Origin: Pseudomonas marginalis
GTDB taxonomy: Bacteria; Pseudomonadota; Gammaproteobacteria; Pseudomonadales; Pseudomonadaceae
NCBI RefSeq assembly: GCF_008692035.1
Contig: NZ_VTFG01000002.1
Location: 1,364,001 to 1,428,000 of the forward strand
Length of the DNA: 64,000 nt
Direction of reading: 5' to 3'
Below, one piece after another: positions 33,440 through 44,330 of the stretch (positions are counted from its first letter, which is position 1; each line of letters starts with the position of its first letter). The notes beneath the pieces were generated by a model. The model saw nothing but the letters and a program-made list of their open reading frames with translations, did no database searches and was not told where the DNA came from. The position numbers were made by a program, and so were the translations under genes.

Positions 33440-35044
33440 ATGCGCCATACCACCGTTCTATCCGCAATTTTTGGCACCAGCCTGCTGGCCGTAGCCACGA
33501 TGGGCCAGGCGGCCGACAAGAAGAGCCTGGTGTTCTGCTCCGAAGGCAGCCCGGCAGGGTTCGACACCGCGCAGTACACCACCGCTACCGATAACGATGT
33601 GGCCGAGCCGCTGTACAACCGCCTGGTTGAGTTTGAAAAGGGAGCGACCAACGTCGTACCTGGACTGGCGACCAAGTGGGACATTTCCGAAGACGGCCTG
33701 ACCTACACCTTTCACCTGCGTGAAGGCGTGAAGTTCCACAGCAACAAGGAATTCAAGCCGATGCGGGATTTCAACGCCGACGACGTGCTGTTCACCTTCA
33801 ACCGCATGCTTGACCCCGACCACCCGTTTCGCAAGGCCTACCCCACCGAGTTTCCGTACTTCAACGGGATGAGCCTGAACAAGAACATCGCCAAGGTCGA
33901 GAAAACCGACCCGCATACCGTGGTGATGACGCTGAACTCGGTCGACGCTGCGTTCGTGCAGAACATCGCCATGAGCTTTGCCGCCATCCTGTCGGCCGAA
34001 TACGCCGAGCAGTTGCTCAAGGAAGGCAAGCCCAGCGACATCAACCAGAAGCCGATCGGCACTGGCCCCTTTGTCTTCCAGCGCTATCAGAAAGACTCGC
34101 AGATCCGTTATGTGGGCAACAAACAGTACTGGGACCCGAGCAAGGTCAAGCTGGACCAGCTGATTTTTGCCATCAACACCGACGCCTCGGTGCGCGTGCA
34201 AAAGCTCAAGGCCGGCGAATGCCAGGTCACCCTGCACCCGCGCCCGGCCGACGTCGACGCGCTCAAGGCCGACCCGAACCTGCAATTGCTGACCAAGCCG
34301 GGCTTCAACTTGGGCTACATCGCCTACAACGTGCGCCACAAGCCCTTCGACCAGCTCGAAGTGCGCCAGGCGCTGGACATGGCGGTGAACAAGCAGAGCA
34401 TCCTCAACGCCGTGTACCAGGGCGCGGGGCAGTTGGCAGTCAATGCCATGCCGCCGACCCAATGGTCCTACGACGACAGCATCAAGGACGCCGCCTACAA
34501 CCCGGAAAAAGCCAAGGAACTGCTCAAGGCCGCCGGCGTGAAGGAAGGTACCGAGATCACCCTGTGGGCGATGCCGGTGCAACGGCCGTACAACCCCAAC
34601 GCCAAGCTGATGGCCGAGATGCTGCAAAGCGACTGGGCCAGGATCGGCCTCAAGGTCAAGATCGTCAGCTACGAGTGGGGCGAATACATCAAGCGCACCA
34701 AGAACGGTGAGCACGATGTCAGCCTGATCGGGTGGACCGGCGACAACGGCGATCCGGACAACTGGCTGGGCACCCTCTACAGCTGCGACGCCATCGGCGG
34801 GAACAACTACTCCATGTGGTGTGACCCGGCGTACGACAAGCTGATCAAGCAAGCCAAGGTCGTGACCGACCGCGAACAAAGGACTGTTCTGTACAAACAG
34901 GCGCAACAACTGCTCAAGCAGCAGGTGCCGATCACACCCGTCGCCCACTCGACGGTCAACCAGCCGTTAAGCGCCAAAGTCGAAGGCTTCAAAGTAAGTC
35001 CCTTCGGCCGCAACGTGTTCTCGGGCGTCAGCATTAACCCATAA
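33440..35044 (+). CDS. Dipeptide/oligopeptide-binding protein, DppA family (paralogue 3)
   Basis: A 534-residue receptor; signal peptide of about 24 residues ending GQAA|DKK. It shares LVFCSEGSPAGFDTAQYTT, TGPFVFQRYQ and GWTGDNGDPDNWLGT with paralogues 1 and 2. It differs in the early segment (ATDNDVAEPLYNR instead of DFDASAETMFNR), which lines the start of the binding cleft. Predicted to deliver peptides to DppBCDF. Precedes the OprD-type porin gene by 171 bp. Start ATG 33440 has an AAGGA site upstream. Confidence 0.9.
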   Translation: MRHTTVLSAIFGTSLLAVATMGQAADKKSLVFCSEGSPAGFDTAQYTTATDNDVAEPLYNRLVEFEKGATNVVPGLATKWDISEDGLTYTFHLREGVKFHSNKEFKPMRDFNADDVLFTFNRMLDPDHPFRKAYPTEFPYFNGMSLNKNIAKVEKTDPHTVVMTLNSVDAAFVQNIAMSFAAILSAEYAEQLLKEGKPSDINQKPIGTGPFVFQRYQKDSQIRYVGNKQYWDPSKVKLDQLIFAINTDASVRVQKLKAGECQVTLHPRPADVDALKADPNLQLLTKPGFNLGYIAYNVRHKPFDQLEVRQALDMAVNKQSILNAVYQGAGQLAVNAMPPTQWSYDDSIKDAAYNPEKAKELLKAAGVKEGTEITLWAMPVQRPYNPNAKLMAEMLQSDWARIGLKVKIVSYEWGEYIKRTKNGEHDVSLIGWTGDNGDPDNWLGTLYSCDAIGGNNYSMWCDPAYDKLIKQAKVVTDREQRTVLYKQAQQLLKQQVPITPVAHSTVNQPLSAKVEGFKVSPFGRNVFSGVSINP

Positions 35045-35215
35045 GAAAATAACCGGATTGCAGGGAGCGAAGTTGGCTCTCCCGCAAACGTGCAGCCTTT
35101 TATTGGGAAATTTCCTACGGCAAACGTTTGCAACAGCTTGATCGAGTTACACACCCAATAGCCGGATCACCAAAAAAGACCGGCATTAAAAAGAGAACCA
35201 AAGGAGCTTCAACCC

Positions 35216-36613
35216 ATGAAACTGAGCAGCAAAGCGCTTCTGGCCTTGGCCATCAGCAGCATCACGGCCACCGCCTATGCTGAACCCGCCAGCCAGGACT
35301 TCGTCCCGACCACATTGGCCGGCGCCAGCGCCCAAAGCGAGGCCAAAGGCTTTATTGACGGTCAAAGCCTGGGCGGTACAACCCGTAACTGGTACTCCAG
35401 CGAGAAGAAATTCCGTGGCCAGCGTTTCTCCTATGAGAAACACAATCAGACGCGCACCGACGCAAACCGCACAAACTGGGTACAAGGCACCATCCTCAAT
35501 TACTCCTCGGGCTTCACCCAAGGCACCGTGGGGGTGGCGACCGAAGTCGCGGCTTACAACGCCGTGGTCCTGGACCGCAGCAAGCGTGATATCAAGGGCG
35601 GTTCCAACCGTACCCTGGCTGACTCCGACGGCGATGCAGTAGGCCAGTGGAGCAAACTGGGCCTGGCGAACGTCAAGTTCCGCGTGTCCAACACCACCTT
35701 GACCGCCGGTCGCCAGAACTTCAGCAGCGGAATCGTCGATACCATCGGCAACCGTGCCCTGCCTTCGAGCTTCGAGGGTGTGAGCTTCAACAGCGAAGAG
35801 TTCAGCAACTTGTCGTTCCAGGGCGGCATCTTTGATCGCGTTTCGCCGCGTACCGAACAAAGCCTGTCGAAATTCCGTTCCGAGTACGGCAATGGCCAGG
35901 AAACCGACAAGGTCAAGACCCTGGGCTTCAACTACCAGCCGTTCAAGAGCCTGAAAACCAGCGTGTTCGCCGCTAACGTCGAAGACTTCTGGAACCAGTA
36001 CTACTTCGGTGCCACCCACGAATTGGGTGATGCACAGACCCTGGCACTGACCACCGGCCTGAACTACTACAAAACCACCGACACCGGCAGCAAGAAGATG
36101 GGCAACATCGACAACGACACTTACTCGTTGTCCCTGGGGCTGACCCACCAGGCCCACAGCCTGACCTTCTCGTACCAGGAAGTTAACGGTGACGAGTACT
36201 TCGACTACCTGCACGAAACCAACGGCATCTACCTGGCCAACTCCCTGACCTCCGACTTCAACAGCCCGAACGAGAAGTCCTTCCAGATCGCCTACGGCAT
36301 CAACATGGCCGAATACGGAGTGCCGGGCCTGAAGTTCAACGTCTACTCGGCGCGCGGCTGGGGCATCGACGGTACTCACTACAACGGTACCGCCTACGGT
36401 GAAGCCGGCGCTTCGCGTAGCGACCTGCGCCTGATGGACGGCGAGAAACACCAGGAATACGGGGTTGGCACGTCCTACGCGATTCAGAGCGGCCCACTCA
36501 AGGCCACCACCATCCGTGGCACCTACGTGACTCACCGCGCCAGCGCACAACAGGCTGACGGCAACATCAAAGAGTTCCGCCTGGTCACCACCATCCCGTT
36601 CAACATTCTTTAA
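35216..36613 (+). CDS. OprD-family outer-membrane porin (OpdP-like, peptide uptake)
   Basis: A 465-residue beta-barrel precursor: signal peptide of 22 residues (ATAYA|EP), then an 18-strand OprD-type barrel with the usual N-terminal DFVPTT...GFIDGQSLGG...RNWYSSE and a C-terminal FRLVTTIPFNIL. The terminal aromatic residue expected for barrel assembly is replaced by Leu, with Phe three residues before. In PAO1 the porin in this position is OpdP, which admits glycine-glutamate-type dipeptides and carbapenems; the same role is inferred here from gene order. RBS AAGGAGC precedes the ATG. Confidence 0.88.
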   Translation: MKLSSKALLALAISSITATAYAEPASQDFVPTTLAGASAQSEAKGFIDGQSLGGTTRNWYSSEKKFRGQRFSYEKHNQTRTDANRTNWVQGTILNYSSGFTQGTVGVATEVAAYNAVVLDRSKRDIKGGSNRTLADSDGDAVGQWSKLGLANVKFRVSNTTLTAGRQNFSSGIVDTIGNRALPSSFEGVSFNSEEFSNLSFQGGIFDRVSPRTEQSLSKFRSEYGNGQETDKVKTLGFNYQPFKSLKTSVFAANVEDFWNQYYFGATHELGDAQTLALTTGLNYYKTTDTGSKKMGNIDNDTYSLSLGLTHQAHSLTFSYQEVNGDEYFDYLHETNGIYLANSLTSDFNSPNEKSFQIAYGINMAEYGVPGLKFNVYSARGWGIDGTHYNGTAYGEAGASRSDLRLMDGEKHQEYGVGTSYAIQSGPLKATTIRGTYVTHRASAQQADGNIKEFRLVTTIPFNIL

Positions 36614-36693
36614 CTAGCACCAGGTAGACGGCAGGCTCAGGACGAGCCTGCCGTCTACGCTTGTCTGGTCCCATCGATTGCAGAGGGCTCTGA

Positions 36694-38289
36694 ATGAAAA
36701 TGCTCCCGCTACAAGCTGCCGTTGCCGCTGCGCTGTTAAGCGTGGCTATCGGCGTATCGGCCAAACCCCTGGTGGTCTGCACCGAAGCCAGCCCGGAGGG
36801 TTTTGACCCGGTCCTGTACACCACGGCCGTCACCGCCGATGCCGCCGCCGAAACCATGTTCAACCGCCTGGTGGACTTCAAGCCCGGCACCACCGAGATC
36901 GTGCCAGCGCTGGCCACTTCCTGGGAAATCAGTGACGACGGCCTGACCTATACCTTTCATCTGCGCGACGACGTCAAGTTCCACACCACCGACTACTTCA
37001 AACCCACGCGCAACATGAATGCCGACGACGTGCTCTGGAGCTTCCAGCGTCAACTGGACCCGAAACACCCGTGGCACAACAAATCCAGCGTGGGCTACCC
37101 GTACTTTGAAAGCATGGGCTTCAAGGAACTGCTCAAGAGCGTGGAGAAGACCGATGACCATACCGTCGTCTTCACCCTGACCCGCCCTGAGGCACCGTTC
37201 CTGGCCGATGTCGCGATGCCGTTCACCGCCATCCACTCCGCCGAGTACGCCGACAAGCTACTTGCCGCCGGCAAGACCGAAGAGCTCAACAGCAAGCCGA
37301 TCGGCACCGGCCCGTTCATTTTCACACGCTACCAGAAGGACGCTCAGGTGCGCTTCAAGGCCAACCCGGAGTACTTCCGTGGCAAGCCTCCGGCCGATCC
37401 GTTGATCCTGGCCATTGCGGTCGACAACAACGTGCGCCTGCAGAAGCTCAAGGCCAACGAATGCCAGATCGCGCTGTATCCCAAGCCTGACGACCTTCCC
37501 AGCATCAAGAAAGACCCGAACCTGAAGGTCGCCGAACTGGCGGCGATGACCACCGCATACACCGCCCTGAACACCACCCACAAGTACATGAGCGACGCGC
37601 GGGTGCGTCACGCGATCAACATCGCGTTCGACAAGAAAGGCTACAACGAATCCCTGTATGGCAAAGGCAACGCCGTGGATGCCACCGGCCCGTATCCGCC
37701 GACCCTGCTGGGCTTCAACGACAAGCTGAAAAACCCTGAGCGCGACCTGGACAAGGCCCGTGCTCTGCTCAAGGAAGCCGGTGTACCGGAAGGCACCGAG
37801 TTCACCCTGTTCACCCGTAACGGCGGCGGCCCGACCAACCCCAACCCGATGCTCGGCGCCCAGCGCATGCAGGCGGATCTGGCCCAGATCGGCCTGAAGG
37901 TCAATATCAAGGTCATGGAGTGGGGCGAGATGCTCAAGCGCGCCAAAGCCGGCGAGCACGACATGGTTTCCGCCGGCTGGGCCGGGGATAACGGGGACCC
38001 GGATAACTTCCTCACTCCCAACTTGAGTTGCGATGCAGCAAAAAACGGCGAAAACTACGCCCGCTGGTGTAACAAAGAGTTTCAGGACTTGATCGATAAG
38101 GCCCGCGCCGACGCTGAACCCCAGCAGCGGGCCGCACTCTATCAACAAGCCCTGGAGGTTTTCGACAAGGACCAACCGTGGATTCCCATGGCGTACCCGA
38201 AAATGTTCACCGCCATGCGCAAGAACGTCGAGGGTTATACCCAAAGCCCTCTGACGAACAATAACTTCGCCACCACCCAGGTGAAGTAA
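36694..38289 (+). CDS. dppA: Dipeptide-binding protein DppA (paralogue 4, next to dppBCDF)
   Basis: A 531-residue receptor with signal peptide of about 23 residues (GVSA|KPL). It is more divergent than the first three: CTEASPEGFDPVLYTTAVT, MNADDVLWSFQRQLDPKHPWHNK, GWAGDNGDPDNFLTPNLSC. It therefore resembles the E. coli DppA type most. It directly precedes dppB (76 bp), making it the likely primary partner of the translocator. Substrate: di- and tripeptides, inferred. Confidence 0.9.
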   Translation: MKMLPLQAAVAAALLSVAIGVSAKPLVVCTEASPEGFDPVLYTTAVTADAAAETMFNRLVDFKPGTTEIVPALATSWEISDDGLTYTFHLRDDVKFHTTDYFKPTRNMNADDVLWSFQRQLDPKHPWHNKSSVGYPYFESMGFKELLKSVEKTDDHTVVFTLTRPEAPFLADVAMPFTAIHSAEYADKLLAAGKTEELNSKPIGTGPFIFTRYQKDAQVRFKANPEYFRGKPPADPLILAIAVDNNVRLQKLKANECQIALYPKPDDLPSIKKDPNLKVAELAAMTTAYTALNTTHKYMSDARVRHAINIAFDKKGYNESLYGKGNAVDATGPYPPTLLGFNDKLKNPERDLDKARALLKEAGVPEGTEFTLFTRNGGGPTNPNPMLGAQRMQADLAQIGLKVNIKVMEWGEMLKRAKAGEHDMVSAGWAGDNGDPDNFLTPNLSCDAAKNGENYARWCNKEFQDLIDKARADAEPQQRAALYQQALEVFDKDQPWIPMAYPKMFTAMRKNVEGYTQSPLTNNNFATTQVK

Positions 38290-38365
38290 ATAAGAGAAAC
38301 GCTCGGCGCCGCCCACCAGGACGGTGCCGAACCTGCCTAACCGGCTGATTGAGGTACACCACAAG

Positions 38366-39376
38366 ATGTTTAGTTTTATTGCCCGCCGACTGGGGTTATT
38401 GATCCCCACGTTTTTCGGCATCACGTTGCTCACGTTTGCGTTGATACGCATGATCCCTGGCGACCCTGTCGAAGTCATGATGGGCGAGCGGCGCGTCGAC
38501 CCCGAGATGCACGCACAGGCAATGGAACGCCTTGGCCTTAACAAGCCGCTGTACGCGCAATACCTGGACTACGTCGGCAAGCTCGCCCACGGCGACCTTG
38601 GCGAATCCCTGCGTACCCGTACCAGCGTGTGGACCGAGTTCACCGCCCTCTTCCCGGCGACCCTGGAACTGTCCATGGCCGCCCTGTTGTTCGCCGGCAT
38701 CCTGGGCCTGTTGGCCGGGGTGATCGCGGCACTCAAGCGAGGATCCCTGTTCGACCACGGGGTGATGGGCATCTCCCTGGCGGGCTATTCGATGCCGATC
38801 TTCTGGTGGGGCCTGATCCTGATCATGTTCTTCTCCGTGAGCCTGGGCTGGACCCCGGTGTCCGGACGTATCGACCTGCTCTACGACATCGAGCCGCGCA
38901 CCGGCTTCATGCTGATCGACACCCTGCTGGCTGACGAGCCGGACGCATTCTGGGATGCGCTGCACCACCTGATCCTGCCGGCCATCGTGCTCGGCACCAT
39001 TCCGTTGGCAGTGATCGCGCGGATGACCCGTTCATCCATGCTCGAAGTGCTGCGTGAAGACTACATCCGCACCGCCAAGGCCAAGGGCCTGTCGCCGGCG
39101 CGCGTGGTGTTCGTGCACGGCCTGCGTAACGCACTGATCCCGGTACTCACCGTGGTCGGCCTGCAAGTCGGCACCCTGCTGGCCGGTGCGGTGCTGACCG
39201 AAACCATCTTCTCGTGGCCCGGCATCGGCAAATGGCTGATCGAAGCCATTGGCGCACGGGACTACCCGGTGGTGCAAAACGGCATCCTGCTGATCGCCTG
39301 TCTGGTGATCCTGGTGAACTTCGTGGTGGACATCCTCTACGGCTTCGCCAACCCACGCATCCGTCACCAGCGCTGA
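38366..39376 (+). CDS. dppB: Dipeptide ABC transporter permease DppB
   Basis: A 336-residue inner-membrane permease with six helices. The first helix is in ARRLGLLIPTFFGITLLTFALIRMIPGDP, the conserved N-terminus of DppB/OppB. The cytoplasmic EAA loop is VLREDYIRTAKAKGLSPARVVFVHGLRNALIP, the docking site for DppD/F. I start at MFSFIARR (38366); the longer frame upstream lacks a ribosome site. Followed by dppC after 4 nt. Confidence 0.93.
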   Translation: MFSFIARRLGLLIPTFFGITLLTFALIRMIPGDPVEVMMGERRVDPEMHAQAMERLGLNKPLYAQYLDYVGKLAHGDLGESLRTRTSVWTEFTALFPATLELSMAALLFAGILGLLAGVIAALKRGSLFDHGVMGISLAGYSMPIFWWGLILIMFFSVSLGWTPVSGRIDLLYDIEPRTGFMLIDTLLADEPDAFWDALHHLILPAIVLGTIPLAVIARMTRSSMLEVLREDYIRTAKAKGLSPARVVFVHGLRNALIPVLTVVGLQVGTLLAGAVLTETIFSWPGIGKWLIEAIGARDYPVVQNGILLIACLVILVNFVVDILYGFANPRIRHQR

Positions 39377-39380
39377 GATC

Positions 39381-40298
39381 ATGACCATGACCACACCTAC
39401 TCAAGTGTCAGCAGTCGATCAAAGCCTGCTGTACCCGTCCCCGTACAAAGAATTCTGGCAAGCCTTCTCCAAGAACAAAGGCGCGGTTGCCGGCCTGCTG
39501 TTCATGTTGCTGATCGTGTTCTGCGCAATCTTCGCGCCCTGGGTGGCACCGCATAACCCCAGCGAGCAATACCGCGACTTCCTGCTCACCCCGCCGTCGT
39601 GGCTGGAAGGTGGGCAGATCCAGTTCCTGCTCGGCACCGATGAGCTGGGCCGCGACCTGCTCTCGCGCCTGATCCAGGGCTCACGCCTGTCCTTGCTGAT
39701 CGGCTTGTCGTCGGTGGTGATGTCGCTGATCCCGGGCATCCTGCTGGGTCTGTTCGCCGGTTTCTTCCCGCGTCTGCTCGGCCCGACCATCATGCGCCTG
39801 ATGGACATCATGCTGGCCCTGCCCTCGCTGCTGCTGGCGGTTGCAATTGTCGCGATCCTCGGCCCTGGCCTGATCAACACCGTGATCGCCATCGCCATCG
39901 TGTCGCTGCCGTCCTACGTACGTCTGACCCGCGCTGCGGTGATGGGCGAGCTGAACCGTGACTACGTGACTGCCGCCCGCCTCGCCGGCGCCGGCCTGCC
40001 CCGCCTGATGTTCATCACCGTGCTGCCTAACTGCATGGCACCGCTGATCGTGCAGGCGACCCTGAGTTTCTCTTCGGCGATCCTCGATGCCGCGGCCCTG
40101 GGCTTCCTTGGCCTTGGCGTACAACCGCCAACCCCGGAGTGGGGCACCATGCTGGCTTCGGCCCGTGACTACATCGAACGCGCCTGGTGGGTGGTGAGCC
40201 TGCCTGGCCTGACCATTTTGCTCAGCGTGCTGGCAATCAACTTGATGGGTGACGGCCTGCGCGATGCGCTGGACCCGAAACTCAAGAACGCCGCCTGA
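39381..40298 (+). CDS. dppC: Dipeptide ABC transporter permease DppC
   Basis: A 305-residue permease pairing with DppB. The OppC-type N-terminal region is present (FWQAFSKNKGAVAGLLFMLLIVFCAIFAP), followed by the periplasmic segment LLGTDELGRDLLSRLIQGSR. The EAA loop reads ELNRDYVTAARLAGAGLPRLMF. Six helices are expected. A second ATG two codons on (39387) is an alternative start. The stop is 10 nt before dppD. Confidence 0.93.
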   Translation: MTMTTPTQVSAVDQSLLYPSPYKEFWQAFSKNKGAVAGLLFMLLIVFCAIFAPWVAPHNPSEQYRDFLLTPPSWLEGGQIQFLLGTDELGRDLLSRLIQGSRLSLLIGLSSVVMSLIPGILLGLFAGFFPRLLGPTIMRLMDIMLALPSLLLAVAIVAILGPGLINTVIAIAIVSLPSYVRLTRAAVMGELNRDYVTAARLAGAGLPRLMFITVLPNCMAPLIVQATLSFSSAILDAAALGFLGLGVQPPTPEWGTMLASARDYIERAWWVVSLPGLTILLSVLAINLMGDGLRDALDPKLKNAA

Positions 40299-40308
40299 GG
40301 AGATTCCC

Positions 40309-41277
40309 ATGTCACTGTTAGAAATCAAGAATCTCAACGTGCGCTTCGGCGACAAGACCGCCGTGCCGGTGGTCGATGGCCTCGACATTGCCGTCGACAA
40401 GGGCGAAGTCCTGGCCATTGTTGGCGAGTCGGGCTCGGGTAAATCCGTGACCATGATGGCGCTGATGGGGCTGATCGAGCACCCTGGCATCGTCACCGCC
40501 GACGCCCTGAACTTCGACGGCAAGGACATGCTCAAGCTGAGCAACCGCCAGCGCCGCCAGATCGTCGGCAAAGACCTGGCGATGGTGTTCCAGGACCCGA
40601 TGACCGCGCTGAACCCCAGCTACACCGTGGGTTTCCAGATCGAAGAAGTGCTGCGCCTGCACCTGAAAATGTCCGGCAAGCAAGCCCGCAAGCGCGCCAT
40701 CGAGTTGTTGGAAAAAGTCGAGATCCCGGGCGCCGCCAGCCGTATGGACGCCTACCCGCACCAGTTGTCCGGCGGTATGAGCCAGCGTGTGGCCATCGCC
40801 ATGGCGATTGCCGGCGAGCCGAAACTGCTGATCGCGGATGAGCCGACCACCGCGTTGGACGTGACCATCCAGGCGCAGATCATGGAACTGCTGCTGGCCC
40901 TGCAGAAAGAGCAGAACATGGGCCTGGTGCTGATCACCCACGACCTGGCAGTGGTGGCTGAAACCGCCCAGCGCGTGTGCGTGATGTACGCCGGCCAAGC
41001 CGTGGAAGTCGGCCAGGTGCCGCAGTTGTTCGATATCCCGGCACACCCGTACAGCGAAGCGCTGCTCAAGGCGATCCCCGAGCACAGCCTCGGCGCCACG
41101 CGCCTGGCCACGCTGCCGGGTATCGTGCCCGGCCGCTATGACCGCCCGCAGGGTTGCCTGCTGTCGCCACGCTGCCCGTATGTGCAGGAAAGCTGCCGTG
41201 CCCAGCGGCCCGGCCTTGATCCGAAAAGCAACAGCCTTGCGCGCTGCTTCTACCCCTTGAACCAGGAGGTGGCGTAA
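40309..41277 (+). CDS. dppD: Dipeptide ABC transporter ATPase DppD
   Basis: A 322-residue ATPase with Walker A GESGSGKSV, signature LSGGMSQRVAIAMA, Walker B LLIADEPTTALD and the switch His in LITHDLA. The C-terminal oligopeptide-transporter extension has the cysteine motif CLLSPRCPYVQESC (typical iron-sulfur-like OppD/DppD tail). TAA/ATG overlap (TAATG) couples it to dppF. Confidence 0.94.
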   Translation: MSLLEIKNLNVRFGDKTAVPVVDGLDIAVDKGEVLAIVGESGSGKSVTMMALMGLIEHPGIVTADALNFDGKDMLKLSNRQRRQIVGKDLAMVFQDPMTALNPSYTVGFQIEEVLRLHLKMSGKQARKRAIELLEKVEIPGAASRMDAYPHQLSGGMSQRVAIAMAIAGEPKLLIADEPTTALDVTIQAQIMELLLALQKEQNMGLVLITHDLAVVAETAQRVCVMYAGQAVEVGQVPQLFDIPAHPYSEALLKAIPEHSLGATRLATLPGIVPGRYDRPQGCLLSPRCPYVQESCRAQRPGLDPKSNSLARCFYPLNQEVA

Positions 41278-42248
41278 TGGCCGTCGTTCTTACCGCCCGC
41301 GACCTGACCCGTCATTACGAAGTGTCCCGTGGTCTGTTCAAGGGCCATGCGCTGGTACGCGCGCTTAATGGTGTGTCGTTTGAACTGGAAGCCGGCAAGA
41401 CCCTCGCGGTTGTAGGCGAGTCGGGTTGCGGCAAATCCACCCTGGCCCGTGCGCTGACGCTGATTGAAGAGCCATCCTCGGGCTCGTTGAAAATCGCCGG
41501 CCAGGAAGTCGCCGGTGCCGACAAGGCCCAGCGCAAGCAATTGCGCAAAGACGTGCAGATGGTGTTCCAGAGCCCGTATGCCTCATTGAACCCACGCCAG
41601 AAGGTCGGTGATCAGCTGGGCGAGCCGCTGCTGATCAACACCAACCTGTCCGCCGCCGAACGCCGCGAGAAAGTGCAGGCGATGATGAAGCAAGTGGGCC
41701 TGCGCCCTGAGCATTACCAGCGCTACCCGCACATGTTCTCCGGTGGCCAGCGCCAACGCATCGCCCTGGCCCGCGCGATGATGCTGCAACCGAAAGTGCT
41801 GGTGGCGGATGAACCGACCTCGGCGCTGGACGTGTCGATCCAGGCCCAGGTGCTCAACCTGTTCATGGACCTGCAGCAGGAATTCAACACGGCCTACGTG
41901 TTCATCTCCCACAACCTGGCGGTGGTGCAGCACGTTGCCGACGATGTGATGGTGATGTACCTCGGTCGCCCGGTGGAGGTGGGCCCCAAGGAAGACATCT
42001 ACGCGCGCCCCCTGCATCCGTACACCCAGGCGCTCCTCTCGGCCACCCCGACCATTCATCCGGATCCGAACAAACCGAAGATCAAAATCGTTGGCGAGTT
42101 GCCCAATCCACTGAACCCGCCGCCGGGCTGCGCGTTCCACAAGCGCTGCCCGTATGCGACGGCACGTTGCAGCAGCGAAGAGCCGCAACTGCGCGCCTTG
42201 GATAACCGCCAGGTGGCTTGCCACTACGCGGAGCAGTTCGTTGCCTGA
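41277..42248 (+). CDS. dppF: Dipeptide ABC transporter ATPase DppF
   Basis: A 323-residue ATPase partner of DppD with Walker A GESGCGKST, signature FSGGQRQRIALARAM, Walker B VLVADEPTSALD and H-loop FISHNLA. The C-terminal CAFHKRCPYATARC segment mirrors the DppD tail. Last gene of the dppBCDF set, followed by a terminator. Confidence 0.94.
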   Translation: MAVVLTARDLTRHYEVSRGLFKGHALVRALNGVSFELEAGKTLAVVGESGCGKSTLARALTLIEEPSSGSLKIAGQEVAGADKAQRKQLRKDVQMVFQSPYASLNPRQKVGDQLGEPLLINTNLSAAERREKVQAMMKQVGLRPEHYQRYPHMFSGGQRQRIALARAMMLQPKVLVADEPTSALDVSIQAQVLNLFMDLQQEFNTAYVFISHNLAVVQHVADDVMVMYLGRPVEVGPKEDIYARPLHPYTQALLSATPTIHPDPNKPKIKIVGELPNPLNPPPGCAFHKRCPYATARCSSEEPQLRALDNRQVACHYAEQFVA

Positions 42249-42309
42249 GTAAAACAGCTGCTACGGAACATCAGATTAAAAATGTGTAAGCAGTGATACA
42301 GCGTTCTAC

Positions 42310-42359
42310 AGCCCTTCCCGTCAGGTTGCGCATCAGCCTGGTGGGAGGGGCTTTCTTTT
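42310..42359 (+). terminator. Intrinsic terminator after dppF
   Basis: AGCCCTTCCCGTCAGG pairs with CCTGGTGGGAGGGGCT (with G-U or mismatched positions), followed by TTCTTTT. The right arm resembles a REP core, so this may be a REP recruited as a terminator. Confidence 0.75.
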
Positions 42360-42367
42360 GGATGCAA

Positions 42368-42613
42368 TTAACTGTCGCCGTCATCGTAGGTTTCGCTGTC
42401 TTCCCCTTCGTTGTAGGGGTTTTCTGCGTCCTCTTTTGGCGCAGGCTGGGCCTGGGGTTGCCAACTGCCGGAGTTGACCTCGTTCTGCTTTTTCTTGGTG
42501 ACCGGCCCCGTGTCTTTCCATTGCGGCGCTCCTGCGCCCGCCAGTGCCGGAAGGGACGTCAGCCCCAGGACGGCCAGCAACACCAGGGGAATGGCGCGTT
42601 GAGCATTTCGCAC
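42368..42613 (-). CDS. Small secreted hypothetical protein with acidic tail
   Basis: An 81-residue protein of unknown function. A clear signal peptide (about 1-25, ending PALA|GAGAP) is followed by a 55-residue mature chain with no predicted fold. It is rich in Lys/Gln/Pro in its first half (KKKQNEVNSGS) and strongly acidic at the end (EGEDSETYDDGDS). The start is GTG at 42613 behind an AAGGAG site 6 nt upstream, and codon use is like the neighbours, so it is a real gene. It is convergent with dppF and shares no operon. Confidence 0.75.
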   Translation of the reverse strand: MRNAQRAIPLVLLAVLGLTSLPALAGAGAPQWKDTGPVTKKKQNEVNSGSWQPQAQPAPKEDAENPYNEGEDSETYDDGDS

Positions 42614-42691
42614 GGTGATCTCCTTTGCAGTCGGTGGTTAAACGCTAGACCCGATGCCGGATTCTCGCCAATCCCATGCCTGGAGGAGAAA

Positions 42692-42727
42692 AAAATGTGG
42701 GAGGGGGCTTGCCCCCTCCCACATTTT
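42692..42727. repeat. REP hairpin between small secreted gene and prfC
   Basis: AAATGTGGGAGGGGGC and GCCCCCTCCCACATTT form a perfect stem with a tiny TT loop, preceded by a run of A. It can serve as terminator for prfC transcribed leftward. Confidence 0.88.
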
Positions 42728-42746
42728 GTTTTGCGGCGCTCAGACC

Positions 42747-44330
<1,584 letters not shown>

